This document shows positions 52,632 to 62,997 of a stretch of DNA of 64,000 bases, one piece after another. The notes beneath the pieces were generated by a model, which searched no databases, was not told where the DNA came from, and saw nothing but the letters and a program-made list of their open reading frames with translations. Source of the stretch: Nevskia sp. (GTDB taxonomy: Bacteria; Pseudomonadota; Gammaproteobacteria; Nevskiales; Nevskiaceae); the NCBI GenBank assembly GCA_031291075.1, contig JARLJS010000060.1, positions 1 to 64,000 of the forward strand. Direction: 5' to 3'. The position numbers and the translations under genes were made by a program. Within the stretch, counting starts at the first letter, position 1. Each line of letters starts with the position of its first letter.

Positions 52632-53090
52632 TTAGCGGTGATGCTCCACGTCGGAGATGGCGTGCTCGGTGGCGTGGATGGCCCCGTCGACATGCCCCAC
52701 CGCCCGGTTGCGCAGGCCCTTGGTGAGAGGATCGTCCTCCTCGCGGGCGACATCGGAGTGCACCTTGCGCAGGATCTCCAGCGCCTTGTGCAGGCGGCCC
52801 GGATGGTCGGCCGGCACGTCCATTGCGGGATGGTCGTGGACGTCCTTGCCATCGTCGATGGCGGCCTTCTTGATCTCACCGATGGCGGCGTCGATCTCGG
52901 TGATCGCCACGTCCTCCTGGCCGCTCACCGCGGCGTCACCGGGGCGGTGCTCCAGCATCCAGCGCGCACTGCGCAGGTCGGACAGGGCATGCAGGTAGAA
53001 GGGGTGCTTGCCCGGCAGGTCCGCATTCGCCGCGAACGGCAGCGACAGCAGCAGCAACAGGCCCGACAGCAGTTTGGTTCTCTGGCGCAT
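52632..53090 (-). CDS. Exported helical protein of unknown function
   Basis: A 152-residue protein with a signal peptide (basic MRQRTK, Leu-rich core, cleavage after NADL or ANA). The mature part is His/Asp-rich with helices (HPFYLHALSDLRSARWMLEHRPGD, AITEIDAAIGEIKKAAIDDGKD, LHKALEILRKVHSDVA). Histidines may bind a metal or be structural. No known catalytic motif. A single gene. Confidence 0.65.
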   Translation of the reverse strand: MRQRTKLLSGLLLLLSLPFAANADLPGKHPFYLHALSDLRSARWMLEHRPGDAAVSGQEDVAITEIDAAIGEIKKAAIDDGKDVHDHPAMDVPADHPGRLHKALEILRKVHSDVAREEDDPLTKGLRNRAVGHVDGAIHATEHAISDVEHHR

Positions 53091-53183
53091 CGTCTTGTTC
53101 CTTGATCTTGATGAGGCGGCAACCGTTGGCCGCACGGTTGATCCTATCCGTCTGCGCTGAACCCCGGATGAACGTTAGGGAGC

Positions 53184-54146
53184 CTAAGGATGCGGCGCGG
53201 CGGCGCGTGGATGCCGGACGAAGAAGTTCCAGATCTCCCCGGTGCTGTCGAAGGCGTCGCTGGCCGGACCGGCCGCGCTGCCCGCCGGATCCGGCAAACC
53301 TCCACCCCAGTGGTGGCCGAGGTCGGCGACGTTCACCGCTTGCACCTCGGCGCCGCCATCGCAGGCCGGCCAGGTCTGGCGCTCGACGCGGGGGTTCGGG
53401 CTTTCGGGCTGCGACTCGCCGGCGCAATGCAGGTCGCGTATCCAGGAGGCGATCACGGCGGACGACGACGGCTCCGGCGTACCGGCGACCGGGCGCAGGC
53501 TGCCGCCTCCAGCCGCCGGCAGCTGGGGATCGAGCCGGCCGTAGATCAGCATCACCGACAGCGGCACCCGCGGCGCCTGCGTCCCGAAGCGCCTCGCCGA
53601 GGCGGAGGCGATGGCGGCAAATTCGCCGCCCAGTTCCACCGCCAGTCGCTGCGTCATGGCACCGCCGCCGGAGAAACCGGCGGCGTAGGTATGGGCCGCC
53701 TCGATGGTGAAGCGGCGCTTCAGCTCGTCCAGCACCGCCTTGGTGTAGCCAACGTCGTCGCTGCGGGTGATGGCTTCCGGGTTGGCCGGATCGCCGTCGT
53801 TCCAGATCCGTGGATTCAGGCCGGAACCTTGCGGCAGCCACGACCGCGCCGCCTGCGCCTCCAGGCCGACCAGCAGGAAACCGTACCGGTCCGACGCCTC
53901 GATCCAGCGCTGCCGGGACAGCGCCGCCGGAGCATTGCCGCCCTCGCCGTGCAGCACCAGCACCAGCGGCCAGGGTGCGGCCCGGCTGCCTTCCGGGATG
54001 TGCAGGTAGTAGTCGCGGTGGTGCCCCTGCACTTCGATCGACAGGCGCTCCGAAGGCGGATTGGGCTTGGTCCGCGTGTAGCCGGACGCCGGCGCCACCA
54101 CAACGGCAGCGGCAGCGAGCAGGGCGGCAACGGCACGCGGTTTCAT
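53184..54146 (-). CDS. PHB-depolymerase/LpqC-like secreted esterase
   Basis: A 320-residue alpha/beta hydrolase with a signal peptide (to about 23). The nucleophile is in AAGFSGGGAMT (GxSxG), the acid in YGRLDPQLP and the His in ADLGHHWGGG, which gives a full triad. The family includes poly(3-hydroxybutyrate) depolymerase and feruloyl esterases; the substrate is not clear. Its ATG overlaps the hutG stop as ATGA (54143-54146), so it is translated with the histidine operon, an unexpected partner. Confidence 0.78.
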   Translation of the reverse strand: MKPRAVAALLAAAAVVVAPASGYTRTKPNPPSERLSIEVQGHHRDYYLHIPEGSRAAPWPLVLVLHGEGGNAPAALSRQRWIEASDRYGFLLVGLEAQAARSWLPQGSGLNPRIWNDGDPANPEAITRSDDVGYTKAVLDELKRRFTIEAAHTYAAGFSGGGAMTQRLAVELGGEFAAIASASARRFGTQAPRVPLSVMLIYGRLDPQLPAAGGGSLRPVAGTPEPSSSAVIASWIRDLHCAGESQPESPNPRVERQTWPACDGGAEVQAVNVADLGHHWGGGLPDPAGSAAGPASDAFDSTGEIWNFFVRHPRAAAPHP

Positions 54147-54949
54147 GCCGGTGGCTTCCAGTCCAGCAGGCAGCGCACCAGCCTGCGCAGCACTCCACCG
54201 AGAGCACGGGCGCGCAGCGGCTCCCAGGCATAGGGCGGCTGCTCGTCCATATAGCACTCCTGCGCCAGTTCCAGCTGCAACGCATGCACCCGTTGTTGCG
54301 GTCGGCCGTAGTGGCGCGTGATGTAGCCGCCCTTGAAGCGGCCGTTGCAGACCGCGCTGAAACCGCCAACACTCTGCAGCACTTCCATCGCCGCCTGTTG
54401 CAGGGCCGGGGCGCAACTGGCGCCGTCGGCCGTGCCCAGGTTCAGGTCCGGCAGGCGGCCATCGAAGAAACGCGGCACCCGCGAGCGGATCGAATGGCCG
54501 TCGAGCAGGACGGCATAGCCGTGCCGGGCCACCACCTCGTCCAGCGCCGCCCGTAGCGCGCGATGATAGGGTCGCCAGTAGCGTTCGCGGCGCCGCTCGA
54601 TCTGCGCCGGATCCGGCCTGCAGTCCGGCAGGTGGATGTCGGCGTTGTCGAAGGTACGGATGGGACACAGCTCGGTATTGTCGGCAGCCGGATAGAGCGC
54701 AGCGCCGCCGGGGTCGCGGTTGAGGTCCACCACGTAGCGCGAATGCGTGGCCACCATCAGGCCCGCACCCTGCTCCAGGGCGAACTCGTAGAGCAGGTGC
54801 ACGTGCCAGTCGGTGTCCGGCAGGATCTGCGCGGCGGCGCCGAGCCCGGCGCGCAGGTCCGTGGGCACATACGTACCGGCATGCGGCACGTCGATCAGCA
54901 GCGGTGTGCTGCCCGCTGCGAACGTGTACAGGGCGACTGCGTCGCTCAT
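54143..54949 (-). CDS. hutG: N-formylglutamate deformylase HutG
   Basis: Last step of the five-step histidine pathway: N-formylglutamate to glutamate and formate. 268 residues. The FGase fold shows [13 protein letters not shown] (15-27), a [15 protein letters not shown] metal-binding segment and [15 protein letters not shown]. Overlaps hutI by an ATGA at 54946-54949. Confidence 0.92.
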   Translation of the reverse strand: MSDAVALYTFAAGSTPLLIDVPHAGTYVPTDLRAGLGAAAQILPDTDWHVHLLYEFALEQGAGLMVATHSRYVVDLNRDPGGAALYPAADNTELCPIRTFDNADIHLPDCRPDPAQIERRRERYWRPYHRALRAALDEVVARHGYAVLLDGHSIRSRVPRFFDGRLPDLNLGTADGASCAPALQQAAMEVLQSVGGFSAVCNGRFKGGYITRHYGRPQQRVHALQLELAQECYMDEQPPYAWEPLRARALGGVLRRLVRCLLDWKPPA

Positions 54950-56172
54950 CGCGGCATCGCCACGCCGCCGATGTAGCGGCCGGTGCAGGGATTGGCCCCG
55001 AAAGCGTATGCCAGCTCCGTAGGGTGGGACACCTCCCAGCAGGCGAGATCGGCGCGCAGGCCCACGGCGATCCGCCCCACCTCATCCGCCAGTCCCAGCG
55101 CCTGCGCCGCGCTGCGCGTCACGCCGGCCAGCGCTTCGGCCGGCGTCAGGCGGAACAAGGTGCAGGCCATGTTGAGCATCAGCAGCAGCGAGCTGCATGG
55201 CGAGGTGCCCGGATTGCAGTCGCTCGCCAGCGCCAGCGGCACACCGCGCGCACGCAGAGCCGCGATCGGCGGGGCCCGTGTCTCGCGCAGGAAGTAGAAC
55301 GCTCCCGGCAGCAGCACCGCCACCGTGCCGGCTTGCGCCAGCGACTCCACGCCCTCCTCGGAACTGTATTCCAGGTGATCGGCCGACAGCGCCCGGAAGT
55401 GCGCCGCCAGCGCCGCGCCGCCGCTGTCGGACAACTGGTCGGCATGCAGCTTCACCCGCAGGCCGAGCGTGCGCGCCGTCTCGAACACGCGCGCCACCTG
55501 CTGCGGCGTAAAGGCGACGGTCTCGCTAAAGGCGTCCACCGCGTCGGCCAGCGCCGCCGCGCCCACCGCCGGCAGCATCTCCTCGCATACCAGCGCGATG
55601 TACTCGTCGGCACGCCCGGCATACTCCGGCGGCAGCGCGTGGGCGCCGAGCAGCGTGGTCTTCACCGTCATGCCGCAGATCGGCCCGAGCTGGCGGGCCA
55701 CGCGCAGGATGCGGCTCTCGCTGGCGGTGTCGAGTCCATAGCCGGACTTGATCTCAACCGTGGTGACGCCTTCCGCGCCGAGTGCCTGCAGCCGCCTGGC
55801 GCTCTCCTGCAGGAGCCGGTCGTGGTCGGCGGCACGGGTGGCGCGCACGGTGGAGAGGATGCCGCCGCCGGCACGGGCGATCTCCTCGTAACTTGCTCCC
55901 TGCAGGCGCTGCTCGAACTCCCCGGCCCGGCTGCCGGCGTAGACCAGGTGCGTATGGCAATCGATCAGGCCCGGCGTCAGCCAGCCGCCGCCGCAATCGA
56001 GCTCCAGCTCGGCCCGCCAACCCACGGGCAGCTCGCTGCGCGGGCCCACCCAGGCGATCCGCCCATCGCGGACGGCGACCGCGCCGTCCACGATCCCGCC
56101 GTAGCCGCCGCTGCCCGTGCCGGGGTCCAGGGTGGCCAGGCTGGCGTTGAGCCAGATGGTGTCCCAGCGCAT
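54946..56172 (-). CDS. hutI: Imidazolonepropionase HutI
   Basis: Hydrolyses 4-imidazolone-5-propionate to N-formiminoglutamate. 408 residues, amidohydrolase superfamily with metal ligands in [14 protein letters not shown] and later HADQLSD. Its ATG shares bases with the hutF stop (TGATG), so it is coupled. Confidence 0.94.
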   Translation of the reverse strand: MRWDTIWLNASLATLDPGTGSGGYGGIVDGAVAVRDGRIAWVGPRSELPVGWRAELELDCGGGWLTPGLIDCHTHLVYAGSRAGEFEQRLQGASYEEIARAGGGILSTVRATRAADHDRLLQESARRLQALGAEGVTTVEIKSGYGLDTASESRILRVARQLGPICGMTVKTTLLGAHALPPEYAGRADEYIALVCEEMLPAVGAAALADAVDAFSETVAFTPQQVARVFETARTLGLRVKLHADQLSDSGGAALAAHFRALSADHLEYSSEEGVESLAQAGTVAVLLPGAFYFLRETRAPPIAALRARGVPLALASDCNPGTSPCSSLLLMLNMACTLFRLTPAEALAGVTRSAAQALGLADEVGRIAVGLRADLACWEVSHPTELAYAFGANPCTGRYIGGVAMPR

Positions 56173-57548
56173 CAGTGCAAGAGCCGCCGGATCACCGCGC
56201 GGTAGCGCTGCAGGCTGGCCTCGCCCTGCGCATGTACGCCGTCCCGCACCTGCCAGCGCCCGCCGACCATGACGTCGCGCACCGGCGCGCGGGCCGGCCC
56301 GAAGATCGCGGCGTCCAGCAAGCCGTCGCCCTGCTGCTCGGCCAGCGCGGGGTCGTCGCCGTTCAGCACCACCCAGTCGGCGCGCGAGCCGGGCGCCAGT
56401 TGGCCGATGTTCTGCCCCAGCGCCTGCGCGCCGCCGCTACAGGCCAGCCGGTACAGGTGCCCGCCGAGCGAGTCGCCGATGGCGAACGCCAGCACGTTGC
56501 GCCGCTCCAGCTTGAGCCGCTGGCCGTATTCGAACAGCCGCAGCTCGAGGAAGGGATCCACCGCGGCGTGACTGTCGCCGCCCACGCCCATGCGGCCGCC
56601 GGCGCGCAGGTAGGAGGCGGCGTTGAAGAAGCCGTCGCCAAGATCGCCCTCGGTGGTCGGGCACAGGCCCGCGACCGCGCCCGAACGCGCCAGCGAAACC
56701 GTCTCCACCGCGTCCATGTGGGTGGCGTGCACGATGCACCAGCGCTCGTCGATCTGGGCGTGGTCGAGCAGCCAGGCCACCGGCCGCATGCCGCTCCAGC
56801 TGACGCAATCTTCCACCTCCCGCTGCTGCTCGGCGGCGTGGATGTGGATCGGCGCCCGCGGATCGATGCGGTTCATCGCCGCCAGCACCGCTTTCAGCTC
56901 CTCCGGCATCACCGCGCGTAGCGAATGCGGCGCTGCGCCGATGCGCTGCAGCGGATTGCCGTGCACGCGCGCCGCCAGCGATTCCAGGATCCTGCCGTAT
57001 CCGTCCAGCGAATTGATGAAGCGGCGCTGGCCCGGCATCGGCGCCGCACCGCCGAAATTGCCGTGCGCATAGAACACCGGCAGCAGGCTCAGCGCGATGC
57101 CCGCCGTCTGCGCCGCGGCGACGATGCGGTCGCCGGTCTCGGCACGGTTGGCGTAAGGCCGGCCCTGGGTGTCATGGTGGAGGTAGTGGAACTCGGCGAC
57201 GGCGGTGTAACCGGCGCGCAGCATCTCGACATAGAGCTGGGTGGCGATGACCTCGACGTCGTCCGGCGTCAGATCCTCCAGGAAGCTGTACATGAGCTTG
57301 CGCCACGACCAGAAGCTGTCACCCTGCGGCCCGCCCTTCTCGGTGAGCCCGGTCATGGCGCGCTGGAATGCGTGCGAATGCAGTTGCGGCATGCCGGGGA
57401 TCACCGGTCCGCGCAGGCGCTCGGCGGCGGCCGGCTGCGCCGCCGGGGTGGCGGCGGCGATCGTGCCGTCCTCCGCCACCTCGAACAGCACGTCGCGCGC
57501 CCACCCGGACGGCAGCAGCGCGGACTCGGCGAAATAACTGTTGCTCAT
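56172..57548 (-). CDS. hutF: Formimidoylglutamate deiminase HutF
   Basis: Converts N-formimino-L-glutamate and water to N-formylglutamate and ammonia; with HutG it defines the five-step Pseudomonas-type route. 458 residues, amidohydrolase fold: [16 protein letters not shown] metal site, [23 protein letters not shown] and [18 protein letters not shown] at 57548, 25 bp after hutH. Confidence 0.93.
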   Translation of the reverse strand: MSNSYFAESALLPSGWARDVLFEVAEDGTIAAATPAAQPAAAERLRGPVIPGMPQLHSHAFQRAMTGLTEKGGPQGDSFWSWRKLMYSFLEDLTPDDVEVIATQLYVEMLRAGYTAVAEFHYLHHDTQGRPYANRAETGDRIVAAAQTAGIALSLLPVFYAHGNFGGAAPMPGQRRFINSLDGYGRILESLAARVHGNPLQRIGAAPHSLRAVMPEELKAVLAAMNRIDPRAPIHIHAAEQQREVEDCVSWSGMRPVAWLLDHAQIDERWCIVHATHMDAVETVSLARSGAVAGLCPTTEGDLGDGFFNAASYLRAGGRMGVGGDSHAAVDPFLELRLFEYGQRLKLERRNVLAFAIGDSLGGHLYRLACSGGAQALGQNIGQLAPGSRADWVVLNGDDPALAEQQGDGLLDAAIFGPARAPVRDVMVGGRWQVRDGVHAQGEASLQRYRAVIRRLLH

Positions 57549-57573
57549 GTTGACCGGTTCCTCCCTTTCCTGT

Positions 57574-59118
57574 TCAGGCCGACGACGGCAGTACGTCGCC
57601 CGCCAGCCGCCGCAGCTCTCCACCCGCCAGCAGTTGCGTGATCGCCGCGATGTCCGGCGCGAAGTAGCGATCTTCAGCGTAAAACGGCACGCGCGCGCGC
57701 ACCAGTGCGTGCACCTGCTGCAGCGCCGGCGAGGTCCGCAGCGGCAGGTGGAAATCGATGCCCTGCGTGGCCGCCAGCAGCTCGATGGCGACGATGCCGC
57801 GTGTATTGGCGGTCATGTCGAGCAGGCGCCGGGCGGCGAAGGTGGCCATACTGACGTGGTCCTCCTGGTTGGCCGAGGTCGGCAGGCTGTCGACGCTGGC
57901 CGGATGTGCCAGCGACTTGTTCTCCGAGGCCAGCGACGCCGCGGTGACGTGCGCCATCATGAAACCGGAATTGAGGCCCGCCTCGCGCACCAGGAACGGC
58001 GGCAGGCCGGACAGCGTGGAGTCGATCAGCAGGGCGATGCGCCGTTCGGACAGGGCCCCGATCTCGGCGATGGCCAGCGCCAGGGTGTCGGCCGCCAGCG
58101 CCACCGGCTCGGCGTGGAAGTTGCCGCCGGACAGCACCTCGTCGCCCTCCCCGCCGGCGAACACCAGCGGGTTGTCGGTGACGGCGTTGGCCTCCACCAT
58201 CAGCGTCGCCGCCACGTGGCGGATCAGGTCGAGGCAGGCCCCCATCACCTGCGGCTGGCAGCGCAGGCTGTAGGGGTCCTGCACGCGGTCGTCGTTGACC
58301 AGGTGCGAACGGCGGATGGCGCTGCCTTCGAGCAGTTGGCGGTACTCCGCCGCCGCGTCGATCTGCCCGCGCAGGCCCCGCACCTCGTGGATGCGCGGAT
58401 CGAACGGCGCATCGCTGCCGCGGGCGGCATCCACCGCCAGCGCGCCGGTGGCCACCGCGGCGGCGTACAGGTCCTCCGTCTCGAACAGCCCGCGCAGGGC
58501 CAGCGCGGTGGAAACCTGGGTGCCGTTGAGCAGGGCCAGGCCCTCCTTGGCGGCCAGCACCAGCGGCGCCAGGCCGGCGTGCGCAAGCGCATCCGCCGCC
58601 GGCAGCCTTTGCCCGTGCAGCGTCGCCTCGCCCTCGCCCATCAGCGCCAGCGTCAGGTGCGCCAGCGGCGCGAGGTCGCCGGAGGCGCCGACCGAACCCT
58701 GCGAGGGCACGCAGGGCAGCACGCCGGCGTTGTAGCAGGCCAGCAGGGCTTCGATCACTTCCGGCCGCACACCGGAAAAGCCGCGCGCCAGGCTGGCCGC
58801 CTTCAGCGCCAGCACCAGGCGCACGGTAGCGTCGTCGAGCAGGGCGCCGGTGCCCACCGCGTGCGAGCGCACCAGGTTGACCTGCAACTGCTCCAGCTGG
58901 GCGTCGGGGATGTGGGTCCTGGCCAGCTTGCCGAAGCCGGTGTTGATGCCGTAGGCCGGCGCGCCCTGCGCCACCACGCGCCGCACCGCTGCGGCCGCAG
59001 CCAGCACCGCCGGCCCGGCGGCCGGCGCGATCTCCAGGTGCACGCCGCCGGCCGCGATGCGGCGCATCCAACCCAGCGTGAGATGGCCGGGGTTGAGCTG
59101 CAGCATGTGCTCAGCCAT
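57574..59118 (-). CDS. hutH: Histidine ammonia-lyase HutH
   Basis: First step of histidine breakdown: histidine to urocanate and ammonia. 514 residues. The Ala-Ser-Gly triad that cyclises to the MIO cofactor is at 145-147 ([12 protein letters not shown]), with the active-site Tyr in [11 protein letters not shown] near 56. The start overlaps the hutU end by 8 bp. Confidence 0.96.
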   Translation of the reverse strand: MAEHMLQLNPGHLTLGWMRRIAAGGVHLEIAPAAGPAVLAAAAAVRRVVAQGAPAYGINTGFGKLARTHIPDAQLEQLQVNLVRSHAVGTGALLDDATVRLVLALKAASLARGFSGVRPEVIEALLACYNAGVLPCVPSQGSVGASGDLAPLAHLTLALMGEGEATLHGQRLPAADALAHAGLAPLVLAAKEGLALLNGTQVSTALALRGLFETEDLYAAAVATGALAVDAARGSDAPFDPRIHEVRGLRGQIDAAAEYRQLLEGSAIRRSHLVNDDRVQDPYSLRCQPQVMGACLDLIRHVAATLMVEANAVTDNPLVFAGGEGDEVLSGGNFHAEPVALAADTLALAIAEIGALSERRIALLIDSTLSGLPPFLVREAGLNSGFMMAHVTAASLASENKSLAHPASVDSLPTSANQEDHVSMATFAARRLLDMTANTRGIVAIELLAATQGIDFHLPLRTSPALQQVHALVRARVPFYAEDRYFAPDIAAITQLLAGGELRRLAGDVLPSSA

Positions 59119-60823
59119 CGATCATCGGCAGCTTGAGACCGTGCCGCCTGGCGCAGTCGATGGCGATATCGTAGCCGGCGTCGGCGTGACGCATCACGCC
59201 GGACGCGGGATCGTTGGTGAGCACGCGCTCGATGCGCCGCGCCGCGGCCGGGGTACCATCGCAGACGATCACCATGCCGGCGTGCTGCGAGTAACCCATG
59301 CCGACGCCGCCGCCGTGGTGCAGCGATACCCAGGTGGCGCCGCTGGCGCAGTTGAGCAGGGCGTTGAGCAGCGGCCAGTCGGACACCGCGTCCGAGCCGT
59401 CGCGCATCGCCTCGGTCTCGCGGTTCGGGCTGGCGACGGAGCCCGAGTCCAGGTGATCGCGGCCGATCACCACCGGCGCGCGCAGCTCACCCTTCGCCAC
59501 CATCTCGTTGAACGCCAGGCCGACGCGGGCGCGGTCGCCCAGGCCGATCCAGCAGATGCGCGCCGGCAGACCCTGGAAACGGATGCGCTGCTGCGCCATG
59601 TCCAGCCAGTGGTGGAGGTGACGGTCATCCGGCAGCAGTTCCTTCACCCGGGCATCGGTGCGGTGGATGTCCTCCGGGTCGCCCGACAGCGCGGCCCAGC
59701 GGAACGGACCGATACCGCGGCAGAACAGCGGGCGGATATAGGCCGGCACGAAGCCCGGGAAGTCGAACGCGTCCTGTACGCCTTGCTCCAGCGCCATCTG
59801 GCGGATGTTATTGCCGTAGTCGAAGGTCGGGATGCCGAGCCGGCGGAAACCGAGCATGGCCTGCACCTGCAGCGCCATCGAGGCCTTGGCCGCGCCTACC
59901 ACTCCCGCCGGGTCGATACCGCGCCGCTCCGTCGCCTGCTCCAGCGTCCAGCCCGCCGGCAGGTAGCCGTTGAGCGGATCGTGGGCGCTGGTCTGATCGG
60001 TCACCAGGTGCGGGCGGCCGCGGTCGTCACCCGCCTGTACCCGCTGCAGCAGTTGCGGATAGACCTCGGCGGCGTTGCCGAGCAGGCCGATGGACAGCGG
60101 CTGCGCCCGCGCCTGCGCGATCATCTCCAGCGCCTGCTCCAGGCTGTCGGCGCGGCGGTCGAGGTAACGCGTGTCGAGCCGCATCTGGATGCGCCGCGGA
60201 TCGCATTCGACCGCCAGCATGGAGGCGCCGGCCATGGTCGCCGCCAGCGGCTGCGCCCCGCCCATGCCCCCCAGGCCGGCGGTGAGGATCCATTTGCCAC
60301 CAAGGTCGCCGCCGTAGTGCTGGCGGCCGGCCTCTACAAAGGTCTCGTAAGTGCCCTGCACGATGCCCTGGCTGCCGATGTAGATCCAGGAACCCGCCGT
60401 CATCTGCCCGAACATCATCAACCCGCGCGCGTCGAGGGCGTGGAACTGCTCCCAGGTAGCCCAGTGCGGCACCAGGTTGGAATTGGCGATCAGCACGCGG
60501 GGAGCATCGGCGTGAGTGCGGAACACACCGACCGGCTTGCCGGACTGGATCAGCAGCGTCTCGTCGTCCTCCAGGCGCAGCAGGGTCTCGACGATGCGGT
60601 CGTAGCAAGCCCAGTTACGCGCCGCGCGGCCGATGCCGCCATAGACGATCAGGTCCTCCGGCTTCTCCGCCACCTCGGGATCGAGATTGTTCATCAGCAT
60701 GCGCAGCGGCGCCTCGGTCAACCAGGACCGGGCGTGCAGCTCGCCGCCCCGCCAGGCGCGGATCTGCCGCGCCGCGCCGGGGTTGCTTCCCGCCAGCGGG
60801 CGGGACTGGTCGTTCGTACCCAT
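59111..60823 (-). CDS. hutU: Urocanate hydratase HutU
   Basis: Second step: urocanate to imidazolonepropionate, with tightly bound NAD+. 570 residues; conserved [18 protein letters not shown] nucleotide motif and [17 protein letters not shown]. First gene of the hut operon, with GGAGGAG before ATG at 60823. In the 74-bp spacer to the SPOR gene I find no clear HutC operator and no hutC gene is in the window. Confidence 0.95.
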   Translation of the reverse strand: MGTNDQSRPLAGSNPGAARQIRAWRGGELHARSWLTEAPLRMLMNNLDPEVAEKPEDLIVYGGIGRAARNWACYDRIVETLLRLEDDETLLIQSGKPVGVFRTHADAPRVLIANSNLVPHWATWEQFHALDARGLMMFGQMTAGSWIYIGSQGIVQGTYETFVEAGRQHYGGDLGGKWILTAGLGGMGGAQPLAATMAGASMLAVECDPRRIQMRLDTRYLDRRADSLEQALEMIAQARAQPLSIGLLGNAAEVYPQLLQRVQAGDDRGRPHLVTDQTSAHDPLNGYLPAGWTLEQATERRGIDPAGVVGAAKASMALQVQAMLGFRRLGIPTFDYGNNIRQMALEQGVQDAFDFPGFVPAYIRPLFCRGIGPFRWAALSGDPEDIHRTDARVKELLPDDRHLHHWLDMAQQRIRFQGLPARICWIGLGDRARVGLAFNEMVAKGELRAPVVIGRDHLDSGSVASPNRETEAMRDGSDAVSDWPLLNALLNCASGATWVSLHHGGGVGMGYSQHAGMVIVCDGTPAAARRIERVLTNDPASGVMRHADAGYDIAIDCARRHGLKLPMIDG

Positions 60824-60897
60824 CGCTCCTCCATTTGCGGGAAGGTGCGTACGTGGCGCGCCTTCTCCCCTGGGTCAATGCCGCACGGCCCCCCAGC

Positions 60898-61608
60898 TCA
60901 ACGCCTGCCGCCCACCTCCGACAACATCCTCGCCTGAGGGTAGCCCTGGTGCGTGACCTTGTCGAACGCCTGCTGCGCCGCCGCCTCGCTGGTGAACGGG
61001 CCCAGGCGCACCCGGTACAGGGTGGCACCGGTCGGGCTGGTGACCGCGCGCGACTCGCCGCGGTAGCCGATGTTGTGCAACAGGTTCAGCGTGGTCTGCG
61101 CGTTGCCGGCGTCCGAGTAGCTGCCGATCTGGACGTACCAGGCCTTGAGGGCGGGCGAAGCCGCGGTCGGTTCCGCCGGCTTTACCGTCGCCGGCACCGG
61201 GGGCTTGGGCGCCTGCGGCAGCGCCGGCGCGAGCTTGAGGGATGGCAGCTTCTGCTCAGGGACCGGCCCGCGCGCGACCGGCACGGGCGGCTTGGCCTGA
61301 TCGGCGGCAGGCCTGGGCGATGGGGCCGCCGCCGACGGCGCAGCCGGTGCCGACGGCCGAGCGGCCGTGGCAGGCAGCGCCGGTGCCGAGGCGTCCGGCG
61401 TTGCGGGCACGGCCGCCGCCATGTCGGGCGCTGGAGTCGGGGCGGCCGGCTCCCCGCCGACCCCGTTCACCGCCAGCGGCAAGGTGGTGCTGGGCACGTC
61501 CTTCTCGCCCGACTCGGGCCAGTTCGCCGGCAGCAGCCAGGACAACCCGAACAGCAACACCAGCAGTACGGCGAGACCCACCAGGCGGCGCTTCAAGGTG
61601 TCGTTCAT
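60898..61608 (-). CDS. SPOR-domain cell-division protein (DedD-like)
   Basis: A 236-residue inner-membrane protein with one N-terminal helix (about 10-28), a long Pro/Ala-rich periplasmic linker (about 45-150) and a C-terminal SPOR domain (about 153-230: WYVQIGSYSDAGNAQTTLNLL...LYRVRLGPFTSEAAAQQAF), which binds denuded septal peptidoglycan. It follows folC by 10 bp, the usual dedD place in the accD-folC-dedD cluster. ATG at 61608. Confidence 0.9.
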   Translation of the reverse strand: MNDTLKRRLVGLAVLLVLLFGLSWLLPANWPESGEKDVPSTTLPLAVNGVGGEPAAPTPAPDMAAAVPATPDASAPALPATAARPSAPAAPSAAAPSPRPAADQAKPPVPVARGPVPEQKLPSLKLAPALPQAPKPPVPATVKPAEPTAASPALKAWYVQIGSYSDAGNAQTTLNLLHNIGYRGESRAVTSPTGATLYRVRLGPFTSEAAAQQAFDKVTHQGYPQARMLSEVGGRR

Positions 61609-61618
61609 GTCCCTTGGA

Positions 61619-62869
61619 TTAAAAAAGTGCCGCCACGGCGGCAACGGTCAGAAACGAGCCGCAGACCACGATGCGGTCCTGCGGTCCGGCCAATGCCTGC
61701 GCCGCGCGGTAGGCCTGCTCCACGCTGTGCCAGGCACGCCCGGCAAGGCCGGCACGGGCGGCACATTGCTGCAGGCTCGGACCATCCAGCCCGCGCGGCA
61801 GCGGCAGGCCGCCGAACTGGGCTTCGCGCACCAGCGGCGCCAGTACCGCGCAGACCTGTTCCACCGGCTTGTCGGCGAGCATACCCAGCACCAGCAGGGT
61901 CGCGCCCGGCCCGCTCTCGCTGCGCAGATTATCCGCTAGAACCTCGGCGGATTCGACGTTGTGGGCGACGTCGAGAATGGTGTTGCCGATGCGCTGGTAG
62001 CGCCCCGGCAGCGCCAGTACGGCCAGCGCCCGCCGTACCGCCTCTTCGCCCACCGGCAGGCGCGGTTGCAGGGCCTGCACCGCCGCCAACACCCCGGCGG
62101 CATTGCGGTACTGCGCCGCGCCGCCGAGCGCCGGTGCCGGCAGCCGCGCGTACGCGGCACCGGCGCCGTGCCAGTTCCAGCCACCGTCCTCGCTGCGCTC
62201 GAAGGAAAAATCGCGACCCGCCAGCAGCAGCCGCGCGCCGACGGCTTCGGCGTGCTGCAGCAGCCGCGCAGGTGGCAACGCCTCCGCGTACACCGCCGGC
62301 CTGTTCCCGCGCATGACACCGGCCTTTTCGTAGCCGATGCTGTCGCGATCGAGCCCCAGCCACTCGGTGTGGTCCAGTCCGATGTTGGTGACCAGGGCGC
62401 AGTCGGCGTCGACAATGTTGACCGCGTCGAGACGCCCGCCCAATCCCACCTCCAGCACCTGCACCTCGACCCCTGCGCGGCGGAACAACCATAGCGCGGC
62501 CAGCGTGCCGAATTCGAAGTAGGTCAGCGCGATGGCGCCGCGCGCCGCCTCCACCGCCGCGAACGCCTCGCACAGCGCCTCGTCCGGCACGTCCTGGCCG
62601 TCGATCGCCACGCGCTCGTTGTAGCGCAGCAGGTGCGGGGAAAGATAACGCCCGACGCGGTAGCCCGCGGCGCGGTAAATCTCCGCCGCCAGCGCCACGC
62701 TCGACCCCTTGCCGTTGGTACCGACCACGGTCAGCGTCACCGCCCTGGCCGGCAGCAGGTCGAGCCGCAGCGCCACCTCGCGCACACGCTCCAGGCCAAG
62801 CTCGATCGCCTTGGGGTGGAGGCGTTCCTGGTAGGAGAGCCAGTCGGCCAAAGACCAGGAAGAATTCAC
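61619..62869 (-). CDS. folC: Dihydrofolate/folylpolyglutamate synthase FolC
   Basis: Adds glutamate to dihydropteroate and to folates with ATP. 416 residues, Mur-ligase-like. The P-loop VGTNGKGS lies at 49-56, with SPHLLRYNERVAIDG and a conserved TNIGLDHTEWLG. GTG at 62869 is taken as start because a strong AAGGGGG site precedes it; TTG at 62890 would add seven residues and destroy that spacing. Placed between accD and the SPOR gene. Confidence 0.93.
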   Translation of the reverse strand: MNSSWSLADWLSYQERLHPKAIELGLERVREVALRLDLLPARAVTLTVVGTNGKGSSVALAAEIYRAAGYRVGRYLSPHLLRYNERVAIDGQDVPDEALCEAFAAVEAARGAIALTYFEFGTLAALWLFRRAGVEVQVLEVGLGGRLDAVNIVDADCALVTNIGLDHTEWLGLDRDSIGYEKAGVMRGNRPAVYAEALPPARLLQHAEAVGARLLLAGRDFSFERSEDGGWNWHGAGAAYARLPAPALGGAAQYRNAAGVLAAVQALQPRLPVGEEAVRRALAVLALPGRYQRIGNTILDVAHNVESAEVLADNLRSESGPGATLLVLGMLADKPVEQVCAVLAPLVREAQFGGLPLPRGLDGPSLQQCAARAGLAGRAWHSVEQAYRAAQALAGPQDRIVVCGSFLTVAAVAALF

Positions 62870-62894
62870 GCGCCCCCTTGCTTGTTTCAACAGT

Positions 62895-62914
62895 CCGGGC
62901 CACGGATGGCCCGG
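62895..62914. promoter_or_regulatory. Hairpin upstream of folC
   Basis: CCGGGCCA-CGGA-TGGCCCGG, a perfect 8-bp stem with a 4-nt loop just before the folC ribosome site. No T tract. It may affect folC expression or act with the larger repeat beside it. Confidence 0.35.
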
Positions 62915-62934
62915 TGCTTGTCAGAACGACATCA

Positions 62935-62997
62935 GCACTTCTCGCCTGCAGCGCATTGGCGTCATGCAGAGATCAATGCACTGCAGGCGAGAAGTGC
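62935..62997. repeat. 24-bp inverted repeat spanning the accD end
   Basis: The left arm 62935-62958 pairs with the right arm 62974-62997 with one mismatch and a 15-nt loop. The right arm covers the last codons and stop of accD. In RNA it makes a long hairpin at the accD-folC junction, without a terminal U run. Confidence 0.75.

Noticed and set aside
60824-60897. HutC operator in front of hutU
   Set aside because: No TGTATATACA-like palindrome is present; the only dyad-like piece is too weak to call.
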